Assembly (NCBI RefSeq): GCF_002906165.1 | Contig: NZ_PPCN01000001.1 | Span: forward strand, 1,364,001 to 1,428,000 | Reading direction: 5' to 3' | From: Roseibium marinum | GTDB lineage: Bacteria; Pseudomonadota; Alphaproteobacteria; Rhizobiales; Stappiaceae | Length of the DNA stretch: 64,000 nucleotides | In this document: positions 9,476-17,863 of the stretch, piece by piece | Numbering within the stretch: position 1 is the stretch's first letter | Layout of the letters: every line of letters begins with the position of its first letter | Notes under the pieces: model-generated | What the model was told of the DNA's origin: nothing | Database searches by the model: none | The model's input: only the letters and a program-made list of their open reading frames with translations | Translations under genes and position numbers: made by a program

Positions 9476-10381
9476 ATGAATGAAATGACACCGGTCTGCC
9501 GGATGACGGCGAAAGATTTTCCGCAGGAACTGCTGGATCTTTATGACTTCTACGCGCACGGCAAGATCACCAAGCGTGAATTCCTGAACGGAGCTGCGAA
9601 ATTCGCGGTCGCCGGCGTGACCGCCGCGATGCTGCTTGATCAGCTGTCTCCCGATTACGCTCATGCTCAGCAGGTGGCGCCGGACGACGCCGAAATCGTC
9701 ACCGAGCGCATCACTTATCCTTCTGCGAACGGTCATGGCGAAGTGAACGGTTATCTGGTGAAACCGGCCGGGGCCACCGGCAAACTCCCCGCCGTCCTGG
9801 TCGTGCATGAGAACCGCGGTCTGAACCCTTATATCGAGGATGTCGCCCGCCGCCTCGGCAAGGCCGGGTTCATGGCGCTGGCGCCGGACGGACTGACCTC
9901 CGTCGGCGGTTATCCGGGGAATGACGATCAGGGCCGGGAGCTGCAGCGCACGGTCGACGGCACAAAGCTGATGAACGACTTCTTCGCCGGATTCGAATAC
10001 CTGCTCAACCACGACGACAGCACCGGCAAGGTGGGCGCGGTCGGGTTCTGCTACGGCGGCGGTGTGGTCAATGCGATCGCGGTCGCCTATCCGGAGATGG
10101 CCGCCGCCGTGCCGTTCTACGGCCGTCAGCCCGACGCCGCGGATGTCGCGAAGATCGAAGCCCCGCTGATGCTGCAATACGCGGAACTTGACGAGCGTAT
10201 CAACGCCGGCTGGCCGGCATATGAAGAAGCGCTCAAGGCTGCCGGCAAGGACTATGTGGCCTATGTCTACCCGGGCGTGAACCACGGCTTCCACAATGAC
10301 ACCACGCCACGTTACGATCAGGAAACCGCAAAGCTCGCGGAAGAAAGAACAATCGAGTTCTTCAAGAAAAACCTGATGTAG
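9476..10381 (+). CDS. Dienelactone hydrolase family protein (YghX-like)
   Basis: A 301-residue alpha/beta hydrolase of the dienelactone hydrolase family. A 60-residue N-terminal extension contains a hydrophobic segment (about 41-55), suggesting export or membrane anchoring, but no twin-arginine pair is present. The nucleophile is Cys182 in GFCYGGG, with Asp229 and His260 (VNHGFH) as likely triad partners. GGGAG seven bases before the ATG at 9476 decides the start, although the frame is open further upstream. Relatives of this subfamily are poorly characterised; the substrate is unknown. Confidence 0.85.
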   Translation: MNEMTPVCRMTAKDFPQELLDLYDFYAHGKITKREFLNGAAKFAVAGVTAAMLLDQLSPDYAHAQQVAPDDAEIVTERITYPSANGHGEVNGYLVKPAGATGKLPAVLVVHENRGLNPYIEDVARRLGKAGFMALAPDGLTSVGGYPGNDDQGRELQRTVDGTKLMNDFFAGFEYLLNHDDSTGKVGAVGFCYGGGVVNAIAVAYPEMAAAVPFYGRQPDAADVAKIEAPLMLQYAELDERINAGWPAYEEALKAAGKDYVAYVYPGVNHGFHNDTTPRYDQETAKLAEERTIEFFKKNLM

Positions 10382-10387
10382 GCGAAA

Positions 10388-10413
10388 GGCGGCAGCTTTT
10401 TCAGGTTGCCGCC
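10388..10413. terminator. Terminator-like hairpin between convergent genes
   Basis: A perfect 7-bp stem (GGCGGCA / TGCCGCC) with a 12-base loop lies just after the hydrolase stop, before the convergent membrane-protein gene. There is no U-run after the stem. Confidence 0.4.
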
Positions 10414-10463
10414 AAATCTCACCGGCTGACGGTCAGGCGCACCGCAATAGCGCTTCACGGAAT

Positions 10464-11018
10464 TCAGACAGACTTGAACGCACGGATACGGTTCAGGATT
10501 TCGTCCGGGTCGGCGGCGAGGGTGTGCAGGTCGATGGCGATAAGTTCCCGGCCGTGTTCGCGCCGCGATCTTTTCCAGTTCCGTTTCATGTATTTTTTCC
10601 AGAATGGAAAGGCCTGAGCCCTGGTTAAAGCGTTGTCGAGAGGCCGGGTCAGCAGCACGTCCAGCCGGGCCTGTTCGATGTTGCGGACGGTTTTACGTTT
10701 GACGTCGGTCATCCGGATGGCTGTCCAGTCGATGAAGCCGATCCGCTCGACGTAAAGACCTTCTTCGTTTGCGCCGAGCTGCGGTTTGCCTCTTTCGATC
10801 ATAGGATAGTGCCAGTAAGCCATCGCGATGGGTGCGACTGCTGCCAGCGCCAGCAAGTAAATTCCTGTAAACAAGCCGATTGCGGCAAACAGGACACCAA
10901 GCAGGAGGCACCCGTAGACGATGACTTCGCTCTGGCTGCGGTTGAAACTGACCGTGAAGGCCACCGCGGCTTGTTGTTCACTGTTTTCCGGTTTTTGCGC
11001 CTCTTTCCCCGTCGCCAT
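10464..11018 (-). CDS. Two-helix membrane protein of unknown function
   Basis: A 184-residue protein. Residues about 33-75 form two adjacent membrane helices. The cytoplasmic part that follows (about 80-184) has a pattern reminiscent of STM3941/PH-like membrane proteins (GLYVERIGFIDW), with a very basic stretch (KKYMKRNWKRSRREHG). AGAGG nine bases before the ATG supports the start. It lies 23 bases upstream of the ribB stop on the opposite side of the hydrolase. I do not recognise a function. Confidence 0.65.
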   Translation of the reverse strand: MATGKEAQKPENSEQQAAVAFTVSFNRSQSEVIVYGCLLLGVLFAAIGLFTGIYLLALAAVAPIAMAYWHYPMIERGKPQLGANEEGLYVERIGFIDWTAIRMTDVKRKTVRNIEQARLDVLLTRPLDNALTRAQAFPFWKKYMKRNWKRSRREHGRELIAIDLHTLAADPDEILNRIRAFKSV

Positions 11019-11041
11019 GAATGACTACCTCTTCAGAGATC

Positions 11042-12361
11042 TCAGGTATCGAGGATCTCCGTCTCGTCAATTTTGATGTCGAACCCCTCCAGCCCCACGT
11101 AATGCCGTTCACGGGTGGCCAGCAGGCGAATTGAACTGACACCCAGATCCTTCAGGATCTGTGCGCCCAGTCCAACCTCCCGCCATTGTTCCTGTCTAGC
11201 TTGCGCGGAGCTGTGGTCCTCGTTTTCGTCGGCTTCGAAATCGGTTCGTGTGCGTCTGGACTGCTGCGCGACACCGACGGAACCCTCGCGCAGATAGACG
11301 ATGATGCCCCTGCCGCGATCCGCGAAATGCCTCATTATATGGTCGAGCGGCTTGCCGGCGCCGAAGACATCGTCGAGAACGGATTCCAGTTGCAGCCGCA
11401 CCGGCACACTGCGGCCGTCGAGAATATCGCCGTAAACGATGGCAAGGTGGTGCATCGGATCGTAGGGCGTGGAATAAGTCATGGCATAGGCCGAGCCGGC
11501 GACGGTTTCGACCGGTTGTTCATTGATCCGCTCCACCAGCCGTTCCGTGCGCTGGCGCCAGGCGATCAGGTCGGAGACCGAAACCATTTTCAAATCGTGC
11601 TCGGCGGCGAATTCCGCGACCTGCTGACCGCGCTTGACGGTGCCGTCGTCATTGACGAGCTCGCTGATGACACCGACCTGTTCCAGGCCGGCGAGGCGGC
11701 AGAGATCGACGGCGGCTTCCGTATGGCCGGAGCGGATCATCACGCCGCCTTCCTTCGCGACCAGCGGAAAAATATGTCCCGGGCGCACGAAGTCCTCCGC
11801 GCCGACATTGGGATTGGCGAGAGCGCGGACCGTGGAGCAGCGCTCTTCAGCCGAAATGCCGGTCTTCAGGCCGTGCCGGTAATCGACGGAAATGGTGAAG
11901 GCGGTCGACAGCGGCGCATCGTTTTCGGCGACCATCGGGTCGAGCCTCAGACGCCGTGCGTGAGCAACCGTCATCGGCGTGCAGATGATCCCGGATGTGT
12001 GCCGCACCATGAAGGCCATTTGTTCAGGCTTGATCTTGGAGGCGGCGACGATCAGGTCGCCTTCGTTTTCACGGTCGTCATCGTCGGTCACGACCACCAT
12101 TTCACCACGTTCGAACGCACGGATTGCTTCTGCGACACGGGCCTGGGACACGGGATGCTCCTTGGTTGTAGACAGTCCGAGAAAATCGTTGGGAGTAACT
12201 TCGCCGCTGGTGGCGATGGCGATTTTGCGGGCCATGTCCCGCGAAACCCACACATTGGGGTCATTGCATAAGGCGGTTACGGAGGCAGGGGACAGGTTGG
12301 CGCGGCGCGCGAAGGCGCTGCGGCTTTCTCCGGTCTGCAAGAGCCATTGATCGAGTCTCAT
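11042..12361 (-). CDS. ribB: 3,4-dihydroxy-2-butanone-4-phosphate synthase with N-terminal HTH and RibA-like tail
   Basis: Makes the four-carbon precursor of riboflavin from ribulose 5-phosphate. The 439-residue protein has three parts. Residues about 1-60 look like a Cro/C1-type helix-turn-helix (SAFARRANLSPASVTALC). Residues about 70-275 are the DHBP synthase domain with DDDDRENEGD (93-102), RHTSGIIC and HTEAAVDLCRLAG. The C-terminal part resembles GTP cyclohydrolase II but lacks the zinc-binding cysteines, so it is probably inactive as RibA. Start ATG at 12361 fits the HTH; no ribosome site precedes it and a promoter sits so close that the message may be leaderless. No FMN riboswitch fits in the 73-base gap upstream. 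Confidence 0.9.
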   Translation of the reverse strand: MRLDQWLLQTGESRSAFARRANLSPASVTALCNDPNVWVSRDMARKIAIATSGEVTPNDFLGLSTTKEHPVSQARVAEAIRAFERGEMVVVTDDDDRENEGDLIVAASKIKPEQMAFMVRHTSGIICTPMTVAHARRLRLDPMVAENDAPLSTAFTISVDYRHGLKTGISAEERCSTVRALANPNVGAEDFVRPGHIFPLVAKEGGVMIRSGHTEAAVDLCRLAGLEQVGVISELVNDDGTVKRGQQVAEFAAEHDLKMVSVSDLIAWRQRTERLVERINEQPVETVAGSAYAMTYSTPYDPMHHLAIVYGDILDGRSVPVRLQLESVLDDVFGAGKPLDHIMRHFADRGRGIIVYLREGSVGVAQQSRRTRTDFEADENEDHSSAQARQEQWREVGLGAQILKDLGVSSIRLLATRERHYVGLEGFDIKIDETEILDT

Positions 12362-12368
12362 GCGGCAG

Positions 12369-12397
12369 GATATAAACCTGTTCGCATTCAGTCTCAA
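12369..12397 (-). promoter_or_regulatory. Predicted promoter of ribB (leaderless)
   Basis: On the minus strand TTGAGA (12397-12392) and TATATC (12374-12369) are spaced by 17 bases. The expected transcription start, about seven bases further, falls at or next to the ATG at 12361. Matched by eye only. Confidence 0.45.
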
Positions 12398-12410
12398 GAG
12401 AATGACGATG

Positions 12411-12431
12411 AAAAATTCAGTATCGCTGAAT
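12411..12431 (-). terminator. Rho-independent terminator after the methyltransferase gene
   Basis: On the minus strand ATTCAG and CTGAAT pair around a 5-base loop and run into TTTTT, four bases after the methyltransferase stop. It lies just upstream of the ribB promoter and would insulate it. Confidence 0.65.
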
Positions 12432-12434
12432 AAA

Positions 12435-13547
12435 TCAGGTGCTTTTAACGAATTCTGCCACACGCGACACGAAGGCCGGTGTCATCCAGCGCTGTTGCAA
12501 GCCGCTGTCCGCGCACAAGCCCGTCAGATCCTCGCCGAGATAGGACGTGAAATAGGGCTCGTGGAAAAGCTGCGGAAAGACGGAGAGAAGCCCGTCATAG
12601 GCCGGCACATCTCCGCTCTGCAGGCTGTCGACAAAGAGAAACGCGCCTCCCGGCTTAAGCACCCGCGCCACCTCGGCGATCACCTGCCTGCGGACCTTCG
12701 GCGGCAACTCGTGAAACAGGAAGACACTGGAGACGACATCGAGCGAATTGTCCGCGAACGGCAGGTCTTCGGCCATCGCGGTCACATAGCTGGCGCGCTT
12801 TGAGCGGGTCCGCTCCCGCGCGACAGCCAGATAGGGTTCCGACAGATCCAGTCCGGTTCCTGTCAAGCGTGGAAAAGCGCTAAGGGCAGGGTGCAAAAGC
12901 CCGCCGGTGCCGCAGGCAAGGTCCGCATAGGCGACCTTGCGCTGGTCTTTCTTGCGCAGGATCTTGGCGAACGGCACAAGCGCGCGGCGGCGCATGGCGG
13001 ACGTTGCGCCGGAAAACAGCACATCGACCTGAAAATCGTAAAGCCGGGCGCTGTCCTGCGACAGCCAGCCATCGGTCTGGAAATGGAAATTCTGGCGGTA
13101 GTAACGCGGCAGGGCGTCCGCGAAACCTTCCGACTGCTCATTCACTTCCTGATGCGCGCCTGTCGCCCTGCGGCGGGCGACGTCCGGCACGTCCCTGAAG
13201 AAGGCCCGGCTGGTGGAAAGCAGCTCGCGCGGCGTCATGGTGCCGTCCGACGGCATCGGGTAGAGCCCGTCCTCGACGGCTTTGAGATCGTCGGCGAACA
13301 GCCTGACGATATCCGCCAGCATGCGCCGCTGGCCTGGTACAGGGCCGTTGGGCACGACCTTGGGCGTTTCGGGAAGGTCTTTCTGCAGCCGCCGGTTCAT
13401 GAGGCGCATGGCCTCGGAATGTAGTGTATAAAGCGCGACCCGGCTGCCTTGCCGCAGCGCGTAGCGCGACCGGCGGGCAAGAGACCAGAGCGGTGGAATT
13501 CCAGAAGAACCTCGGGAAGGCCTGAAATCATCGTCCGCCGCGCTCAT
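12435..13547 (-). CDS. Class I SAM-dependent methyltransferase
   Basis: A 370-residue protein with a long N-terminal region of unknown role (about 1-200) and a UbiE-type methyltransferase domain (about 200-365). The SAM-binding motif I is DLACGTGG (209-216), followed by GTGLDLSEPY and the post-motif ARVLKPGGAFLFVDS. Many database relatives are annotated only as methyltransferase; the substrate is not known. It begins three bases after the stop of the upstream RNA methyltransferase gene, so the two are very likely one operon. Confidence 0.8.
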   Translation of the reverse strand: MSAADDDFRPSRGSSGIPPLWSLARRSRYALRQGSRVALYTLHSEAMRLMNRRLQKDLPETPKVVPNGPVPGQRRMLADIVRLFADDLKAVEDGLYPMPSDGTMTPRELLSTSRAFFRDVPDVARRRATGAHQEVNEQSEGFADALPRYYRQNFHFQTDGWLSQDSARLYDFQVDVLFSGATSAMRRRALVPFAKILRKKDQRKVAYADLACGTGGLLHPALSAFPRLTGTGLDLSEPYLAVARERTRSKRASYVTAMAEDLPFADNSLDVVSSVFLFHELPPKVRRQVIAEVARVLKPGGAFLFVDSLQSGDVPAYDGLLSVFPQLFHEPYFTSYLGEDLTGLCADSGLQQRWMTPAFVSRVAEFVKST

Positions 13548-13550
13548 GGC

Positions 13551-14783
13551 TCACTCCCTTTTCAAGACTGCCACCACTTCAATATGGGGCGAAAACCTGA
13601 ACTGGTCCACCGGTGTGACGCTTTGCAGCACATAACCGCCGTCGATCAGGACCTTCAGATCGCGGGCAAACGTCGCCGGATTGCAGGAGACGGCAACGAC
13701 GGTTTTGACCTTCGAGATGGCCAGTTGTTCCGCCTGGGCCTGCGCGCCGGCGCGCGGCGGATCGAAGACCACCGCGTTGAAGGGGTCCAGCTCATCGCGC
13801 ACGAGCGGGCGGCGGGTCAGGTCGCGGCGCTCGAATGTGACCTTCTTCAGACCCTGCGGCTTGCGCAGGGCCTTGTCGAAGGCGGCCGTGGCGGCCGCAT
13901 CGCCTTCGATCGCATGGACATTGGCGGTCCTGGCGAGACGCAAGGCAAAGGTGCCGGCGCCGGAATAAAGGTCGGCCACCCGCTTGGCCTTGCCGACGCC
14001 CTCCAGGACCAGCCGGGACAGGGCCTCTTCCGCAGTCACCGTCGCCTGGGTGAAGCCGCCCGGCGCGGCCACAAGCCCGATCCCGCCCATGTCGAGCATC
14101 GGCGGACGAAACTCGACGATCACTTCGCCATTGACGGACAGGCGGGCGAAACCGAGTTCGGCTGTTTTTTGCGATAGCATCGGTATCTTGCGGTCATAGC
14201 CTTTGTCGGCTTTGTCGATGGCGATATCCAGGCCGGCGGTCGTGTTCAGAACCGTCAGACGCAGCTCGCCCTTTTTGGGCAGCACCTGCGTGGCAAGCGC
14301 TTTCAGCCCGGGCAGGGCGCTGACAATGGCGGGGTCCAGAACCGGGCATTCGCTGATATCGACCAGCCGGTGGCTGGCCTTCCCGTGATAGCCGAGCAGC
14401 GTATGGTTTCCGGCCCGGGTTGCGGTCAGCACGGCCCGCCGCCGTCCGCCCGCGGTTGCGGCAACGGTGTCCGCGACCGCGAACTCTATCCCCCGGTCGC
14501 GCAGCGCATTCACGACAAGACCGCGCTTCCAGGCCAGATAGGGCCCATCCGCCAGATGCTGCAGGGAGCACCCGCCGCAGGCCTCGTAATGCCTGCACAC
14601 GGGCGGTATCCGGTCCGCGGACGGTGTTTCGATAACCGCATTGATCGCGCGGCCGTTCTCGACTTGCGCGCGGACGATTTCGCCTGGCAGCGCGCCTTCG
14701 ACGTAAACCGGCCCGGATTCGGTCCGGGCGATACCGTCGCCGCGATGACCGAGTTCTGAAATAGTCAGCTCTCTCTCACTCAT
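13551..14783 (-). CDS. RNA (uracil-5-)-methyltransferase, RumA/RlmD type
   Basis: Methylates a uridine at C5 in 23S rRNA or tRNA. The 410-residue protein begins with a TRAM-type RNA-binding region (about 1-50). It then has an iron-sulfur site with Cys63, Cys69, Cys72 (CRHYEACGGC) and Cys146. The C-terminal SAM domain contains DLYSGAGTFAL, DPPRAGA and the catalytic cysteine loop VSCNPATFARDL. All key residues are present. It is first in an operon with the following methyltransferase. Which RNA position is modified cannot be decided by eye. Confidence 0.88.
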   Translation of the reverse strand: MSERELTISELGHRGDGIARTESGPVYVEGALPGEIVRAQVENGRAINAVIETPSADRIPPVCRHYEACGGCSLQHLADGPYLAWKRGLVVNALRDRGIEFAVADTVAATAGGRRRAVLTATRAGNHTLLGYHGKASHRLVDISECPVLDPAIVSALPGLKALATQVLPKKGELRLTVLNTTAGLDIAIDKADKGYDRKIPMLSQKTAELGFARLSVNGEVIVEFRPPMLDMGGIGLVAAPGGFTQATVTAEEALSRLVLEGVGKAKRVADLYSGAGTFALRLARTANVHAIEGDAAATAAFDKALRKPQGLKKVTFERRDLTRRPLVRDELDPFNAVVFDPPRAGAQAQAEQLAISKVKTVVAVSCNPATFARDLKVLIDGGYVLQSVTPVDQFRFSPHIEVVAVLKRE

Positions 14784-14931
14784 CGCAGAGCGATAGCGTC
14801 ATGCGGGGGGATGAGCAAGCCGTTTGACGGCGTTGCGAAAGAACGTCCATACAAAATCAAGGGTTGTGCTGGGGATATTTAACCTAGAGGAATAAGTGTT
14901 TTAATTGTTGTAACCAATCCTGTTTCGAAAT

Positions 14932-14962
14932 CTAAGTTGAAGTGAGTGGAATAAAAACTTAG
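14932..14962. promoter_or_regulatory. Inverted repeat upstream of the PQQ dehydrogenase
   Basis: CTAAGTT (14932-14938) and AACTTAG (14956-14962) form a perfect 7-bp inverted repeat about 60 bases before the ATG at 15023, in an AT-rich promoter region. It could be an operator; no family is recognised. Confidence 0.3.
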
Positions 14963-15022
14963 CCTCACATGTGTCGGAAAAAGAAAACAGAAACTTGTCG
15001 ACCTGACTTTTGGGAGGAAGTA

Positions 15023-16276
15023 ATGAAGACAATCTTGACGACATTGGCTGCAGTCTCGCTGTTAGCCGGAACAGCACTTGCGCAAACAGCGGACTTGCCG
15101 GACAATCTGGCAAAGCTTGGGGCTTTCAAGACAACGGGTGTCACGGATTTCACCGTTGTCGAACAGACCGGCCCCTTTGCCGACGGTATCAGGAAGAACC
15201 TTGAGCGGATCAAGTTACCCGACGGTTTCAGGATCGAGCTTTATGCGGTCGTTCCGGATGCGCGTCACATGGCAGTCGGCCCCCAGGGGATCGTGACCTT
15301 TGTCGGGACCCGTAAAACCGAAGTCTGGGCGGTTACCGACCGCAACAAGGACCGGGTGGCGGATGAGGTAAAGAACTTCGCACCCTCCCTGACCAAGGCG
15401 ATCCCGAACGGGCCCTGTTTCACCAAGGACGGTTTCCTGATCATCGCCGAACAGAACCGCGTGTTGCTCTATCCGGCAGCCGAGTTCTTTTATGAAAGCC
15501 CCGACGTGGTGGCCGTGCCGATCGTTCCCAGCGGCAAGCTTGTCCCGCCCGATGAGGAGAGCTACAACCACACTGCAAGGGTCTGCAAGATCGGCCCGGA
15601 CGGCAAGGTCTATATCTCGCTCGGCCAGCCTTTCAATGTCTTCGCGCCGGAGAAGATGAATCTTTATACCGAGCAGGGCATTGGCGGCATGATCCGGATG
15701 AACACCGATGGAACGGACCGCGAGGTCTATACCGTCGGAATTCGCAACTCGGTAGGTCATGACTTCCATCCGGTGACCGGCGATCTGTGGTTCACCGACA
15801 ACCAGGTCGACGGAATGGGGGACGATATCCCGCCTGGTGAACTCAACCACCAGACCGAGGCCGGTCAGCATTTCGGTTTCCCCTGGTACGGCGGCGGACA
15901 TGTCCGCACCAATGAATACAAGGACAGCGAACCGCCTGCGGATGCGGTGTTTCCCGCCGTTGAAATGACGGCTCACGCCGCCGATCTCGGCATGACCTTC
16001 TACTCGGGCAAGATGTTCCCGGAGAAGTACAAAAACGCGATCTTTTCAGCCCAGCACGGGTCGTGGAACCGGACGACACCGGTCGGTGCGCGCGTCATGG
16101 TCACGTTCATAGATGACGAGGGCAACGCGACCAGTGAACCGTTCGCCGAAGGCTGGATCGACGAGAACGACGAGTATCTCGGCCGCCCCGTGGATATCGC
16201 GCAATTGCGTGACGGTTCCATTCTGGTCTCCGACGACCTGGCCGGTGCGATCTACCGCATCAGCTACGGCCAGTGA
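15023..16276 (+). CDS. Periplasmic sorbosone/glucose dehydrogenase-like quinoprotein
   Basis: A 417-residue secreted beta-propeller protein of the soluble glucose / L-sorbosone dehydrogenase family, expected to use PQQ. It starts with a clear signal peptide (MKTILTT... to ALA, cleavage before Q20). Family landmarks include the VGHDFHP and WFTDNQVDGMGDD blocks and the AQHGSWNR loop. GGGAGG six bases before the ATG at 15023 fixes the start. It overlaps the following cytochrome c gene by one base (TGATG), so that cytochrome is the likely electron acceptor. The true substrate is unknown; some family members have no proven PQQ activity. No pqq biosynthesis genes are in the window. Confidence 0.85.
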   Translation: MKTILTTLAAVSLLAGTALAQTADLPDNLAKLGAFKTTGVTDFTVVEQTGPFADGIRKNLERIKLPDGFRIELYAVVPDARHMAVGPQGIVTFVGTRKTEVWAVTDRNKDRVADEVKNFAPSLTKAIPNGPCFTKDGFLIIAEQNRVLLYPAAEFFYESPDVVAVPIVPSGKLVPPDEESYNHTARVCKIGPDGKVYISLGQPFNVFAPEKMNLYTEQGIGGMIRMNTDGTDREVYTVGIRNSVGHDFHPVTGDLWFTDNQVDGMGDDIPPGELNHQTEAGQHFGFPWYGGGHVRTNEYKDSEPPADAVFPAVEMTAHAADLGMTFYSGKMFPEKYKNAIFSAQHGSWNRTTPVGARVMVTFIDDEGNATSEPFAEGWIDENDEYLGRPVDIAQLRDGSILVSDDLAGAIYRISYGQ

Positions 16277-16860
16277 TGCGAGCCGCGATTCTGAGCCTCG
16301 GCGTGGTTTTCCTCGCTGGGGCCGCTCAGGCAACCGAACTTCCGCGGGGAGATCCGCAAGCCGGCAGGAAACAGGCCGGCGCGTGCCGGACCTGTCACGG
16401 TCTTGACGGCTTTGCAAAAATTCCGATCGCGCCGCATATCGGTGGCGAACCGGCCGCCTACATCGAACGTCAGCTCAGGGCATTTCGCGAGGGAACGCGC
16501 GTCCATGAAATGATGAGTGTCGTGGCAAAGAACCTCGATGACGAAAAAATAGCCGATCTCGCGGCCTGGTATGCCGGGCACGATATAACCGCCACGCAGA
16601 CCCGGGCCGAAAGCGAGGCCCCGCAGGCTTGCGTCTCCTGCCACGGTGTCGATGGCATCGCGGTAATCGAGGATGCACCCAACCTGGCGGGGGAAACCAG
16701 CATCTACACCGATACTCAGTTGAAAGCTTTCCGCAATGGCAAGCGAACTCACGAGATCATGAGCGAGGTTGCGGCCGGCATGAGCGATGCGGACATCCGC
16801 GCCGCGGCCGACTGGTACGCATCGGTGAAGATCGAGATTGCTCCGCAGCCGAAAGAGTGA
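16276..16860 (+). CDS. Dihaem cytochrome c (c4-like)
   Basis: A 194-residue periplasmic cytochrome c. A signal peptide ends near GAAQA (residues 1-19). Two haem sites, CRTCH (37-41) and CVSCH (119-123), mark two similar cytochrome domains, each followed by a conserved Met region (HEMMS, HEIMS) that can supply the sixth ligand. This two-domain layout matches cytochrome c4. Its ATG shares a base with the stop of the dehydrogenase gene, implying translational coupling and a shared role: moving electrons from the dehydrogenase to the respiratory chain. Confidence 0.88.
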   Translation: MRAAILSLGVVFLAGAAQATELPRGDPQAGRKQAGACRTCHGLDGFAKIPIAPHIGGEPAAYIERQLRAFREGTRVHEMMSVVAKNLDDEKIADLAAWYAGHDITATQTRAESEAPQACVSCHGVDGIAVIEDAPNLAGETSIYTDTQLKAFRNGKRTHEIMSEVAAGMSDADIRAAADWYASVKIEIAPQPKE

Positions 16861-16920
16861 ACCGGCAAATGACCGGACCCGTTCCGGGCAGAAAACCGGC
16901 AAAATGACAAGTTTGAAATT

Positions 16921-16946
16921 TTCAGGACAGAGCCTGCGATCCTGAA
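16921..16946. terminator. Hairpin between convergent cytochrome and tlyA genes
   Basis: A perfect 7-bp stem (TTCAGGA / TCCTGAA) with a 12-base loop lies four bases beyond the tlyA stop. On the minus strand it is followed by an A/T-rich stretch rather than a clean U-run. Confidence 0.4.
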
Positions 16947-16950
16947 GAAT

Positions 16951-17691
16951 TCATGCTGTCTTCTTCCCGGAAAGCAGCCACTCATTGTTCCCGTCTCCGC
17001 CTTTCACGGGCGAGGGCACGAGATCGCCCGACTGCCAGCCGGAAATTGTTCCAAGCCAGGTCTGCAGCTCCCTGGCTGTTTCCTCCGCGACCCTTGGCTC
17101 CACCAGCCCGCCCTTGCCTATATTGTCCCTGCCGGCCTCGAACTGGGGTTTGACGAGAAACACGCCTTCCGCACCTGGAGACGCAAGGCCGAGCGCGGGC
17201 GGAAGGGCAAGTTTCAGGGAGATGAAGCTGACATCGGAAACGAGCAGGTCCGGGCTGTCGCCGTCAAGATGATCGCGTGTGAGATCCCGCGCGTTGAGGC
17301 CGTCCCTGGCCGTGACCCGGGGATGTCCACGCAGCTTGTGGTGAAGCTGGTCGTGGCCGACATCGATCGCATGCACTTTCAAGGCCCCGCGCTCCAGCAG
17401 AACCTGGGTGAAGCCGCCGGTGGAGGCTCCAATGTCGAGACAGATCCTGTCTTTCGGGTCGATGCCGAACCGGGACAGTCCCTCGATCAGCTTCAGCGCG
17501 GCACGGGAGACATATTTTGCCGCCGGATCTTCCACCTGAAGAGCAGCCTCCGCGCCGACCTTCCGGGCCGGCTTGATGCACACCTCGCCGTCCACCTGAA
17601 CGGTGCCGCGCAGGATGGCGTCGCGCGCCCGGGCGCGGCTGGCGAACAGGCCGGTATCGACGAGATGCTGGTCAAGGCGTTGCTTGGACAT
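16951..17691 (-). CDS. tlyA: TlyA family rRNA methyltransferase
   Basis: A 246-residue protein with an N-terminal S4 RNA-binding domain (about 3-60, QRLDQHLVDTGL opening) and an FtsJ-type methyltransferase domain with motif I LDIGASTGGFT. In other bacteria TlyA makes 2'-O-methylcytidines in 16S and 23S rRNA; some homologues are also called haemolysins. In many alphaproteobacteria it lies directly after dxs; here about 3.4 kb of copper and transport genes separate the two. The start at 17691 is conventional for the family. Confidence 0.9.
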   Translation of the reverse strand: MSKQRLDQHLVDTGLFASRARARDAILRGTVQVDGEVCIKPARKVGAEAALQVEDPAAKYVSRAALKLIEGLSRFGIDPKDRICLDIGASTGGFTQVLLERGALKVHAIDVGHDQLHHKLRGHPRVTARDGLNARDLTRDHLDGDSPDLLVSDVSFISLKLALPPALGLASPGAEGVFLVKPQFEAGRDNIGKGGLVEPRVAEETARELQTWLGTISGWQSGDLVPSPVKGGDGNNEWLLSGKKTA

Positions 17692-17703
17692 GGGTGCCGT
17701 GCT

Positions 17704-17838
17704 TCAGAAGCAGCCGGCGATGGCCGAGATCAACCGGTCCGCGAACACCCGTTCGCCGGAATACAGCCACAACAGGACCGACAGCGCGACGAGGCTCGTC
17801 GCGCCGACGGTCAGTCCGATGTAGAGCGGCATTCGCAT
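17704..17838 (-). CDS. 44-residue single-helix membrane protein
   Basis: A small open frame not longer than 45 codons lies between the SCO gene and tlyA, in the same direction. It reads MRMPLYIGLTVG..., with one hydrophobic helix (about residues 5-25) ending in WLYSGERVFADRL, and then a short C-terminal tail ending in GCF. A GGA-rich stretch sits shortly before the ATG at 17838; an in-frame ATG at 17832 is an alternative. Codon use looks like its neighbours. It is 25 bases downstream of the SCO stop and 12 bases upstream of tlyA, so it is probably co-transcribed. A role with copper delivery is only suggested by position. Confidence 0.55.
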   Translation of the reverse strand: MRMPLYIGLTVGATSLVALSVLLWLYSGERVFADRLISAIAGCF

Positions 17839-17863
17839 CGTTCCGGTTTGCTCCGTGGCGGGG

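Noticed and set aside
12362..12434. FMN riboswitch before ribB
   Set aside because: The whole gap is only 73 bases and holds a terminator and a promoter; an FMN aptamer needs more sequence and none of its conserved segments is seen.
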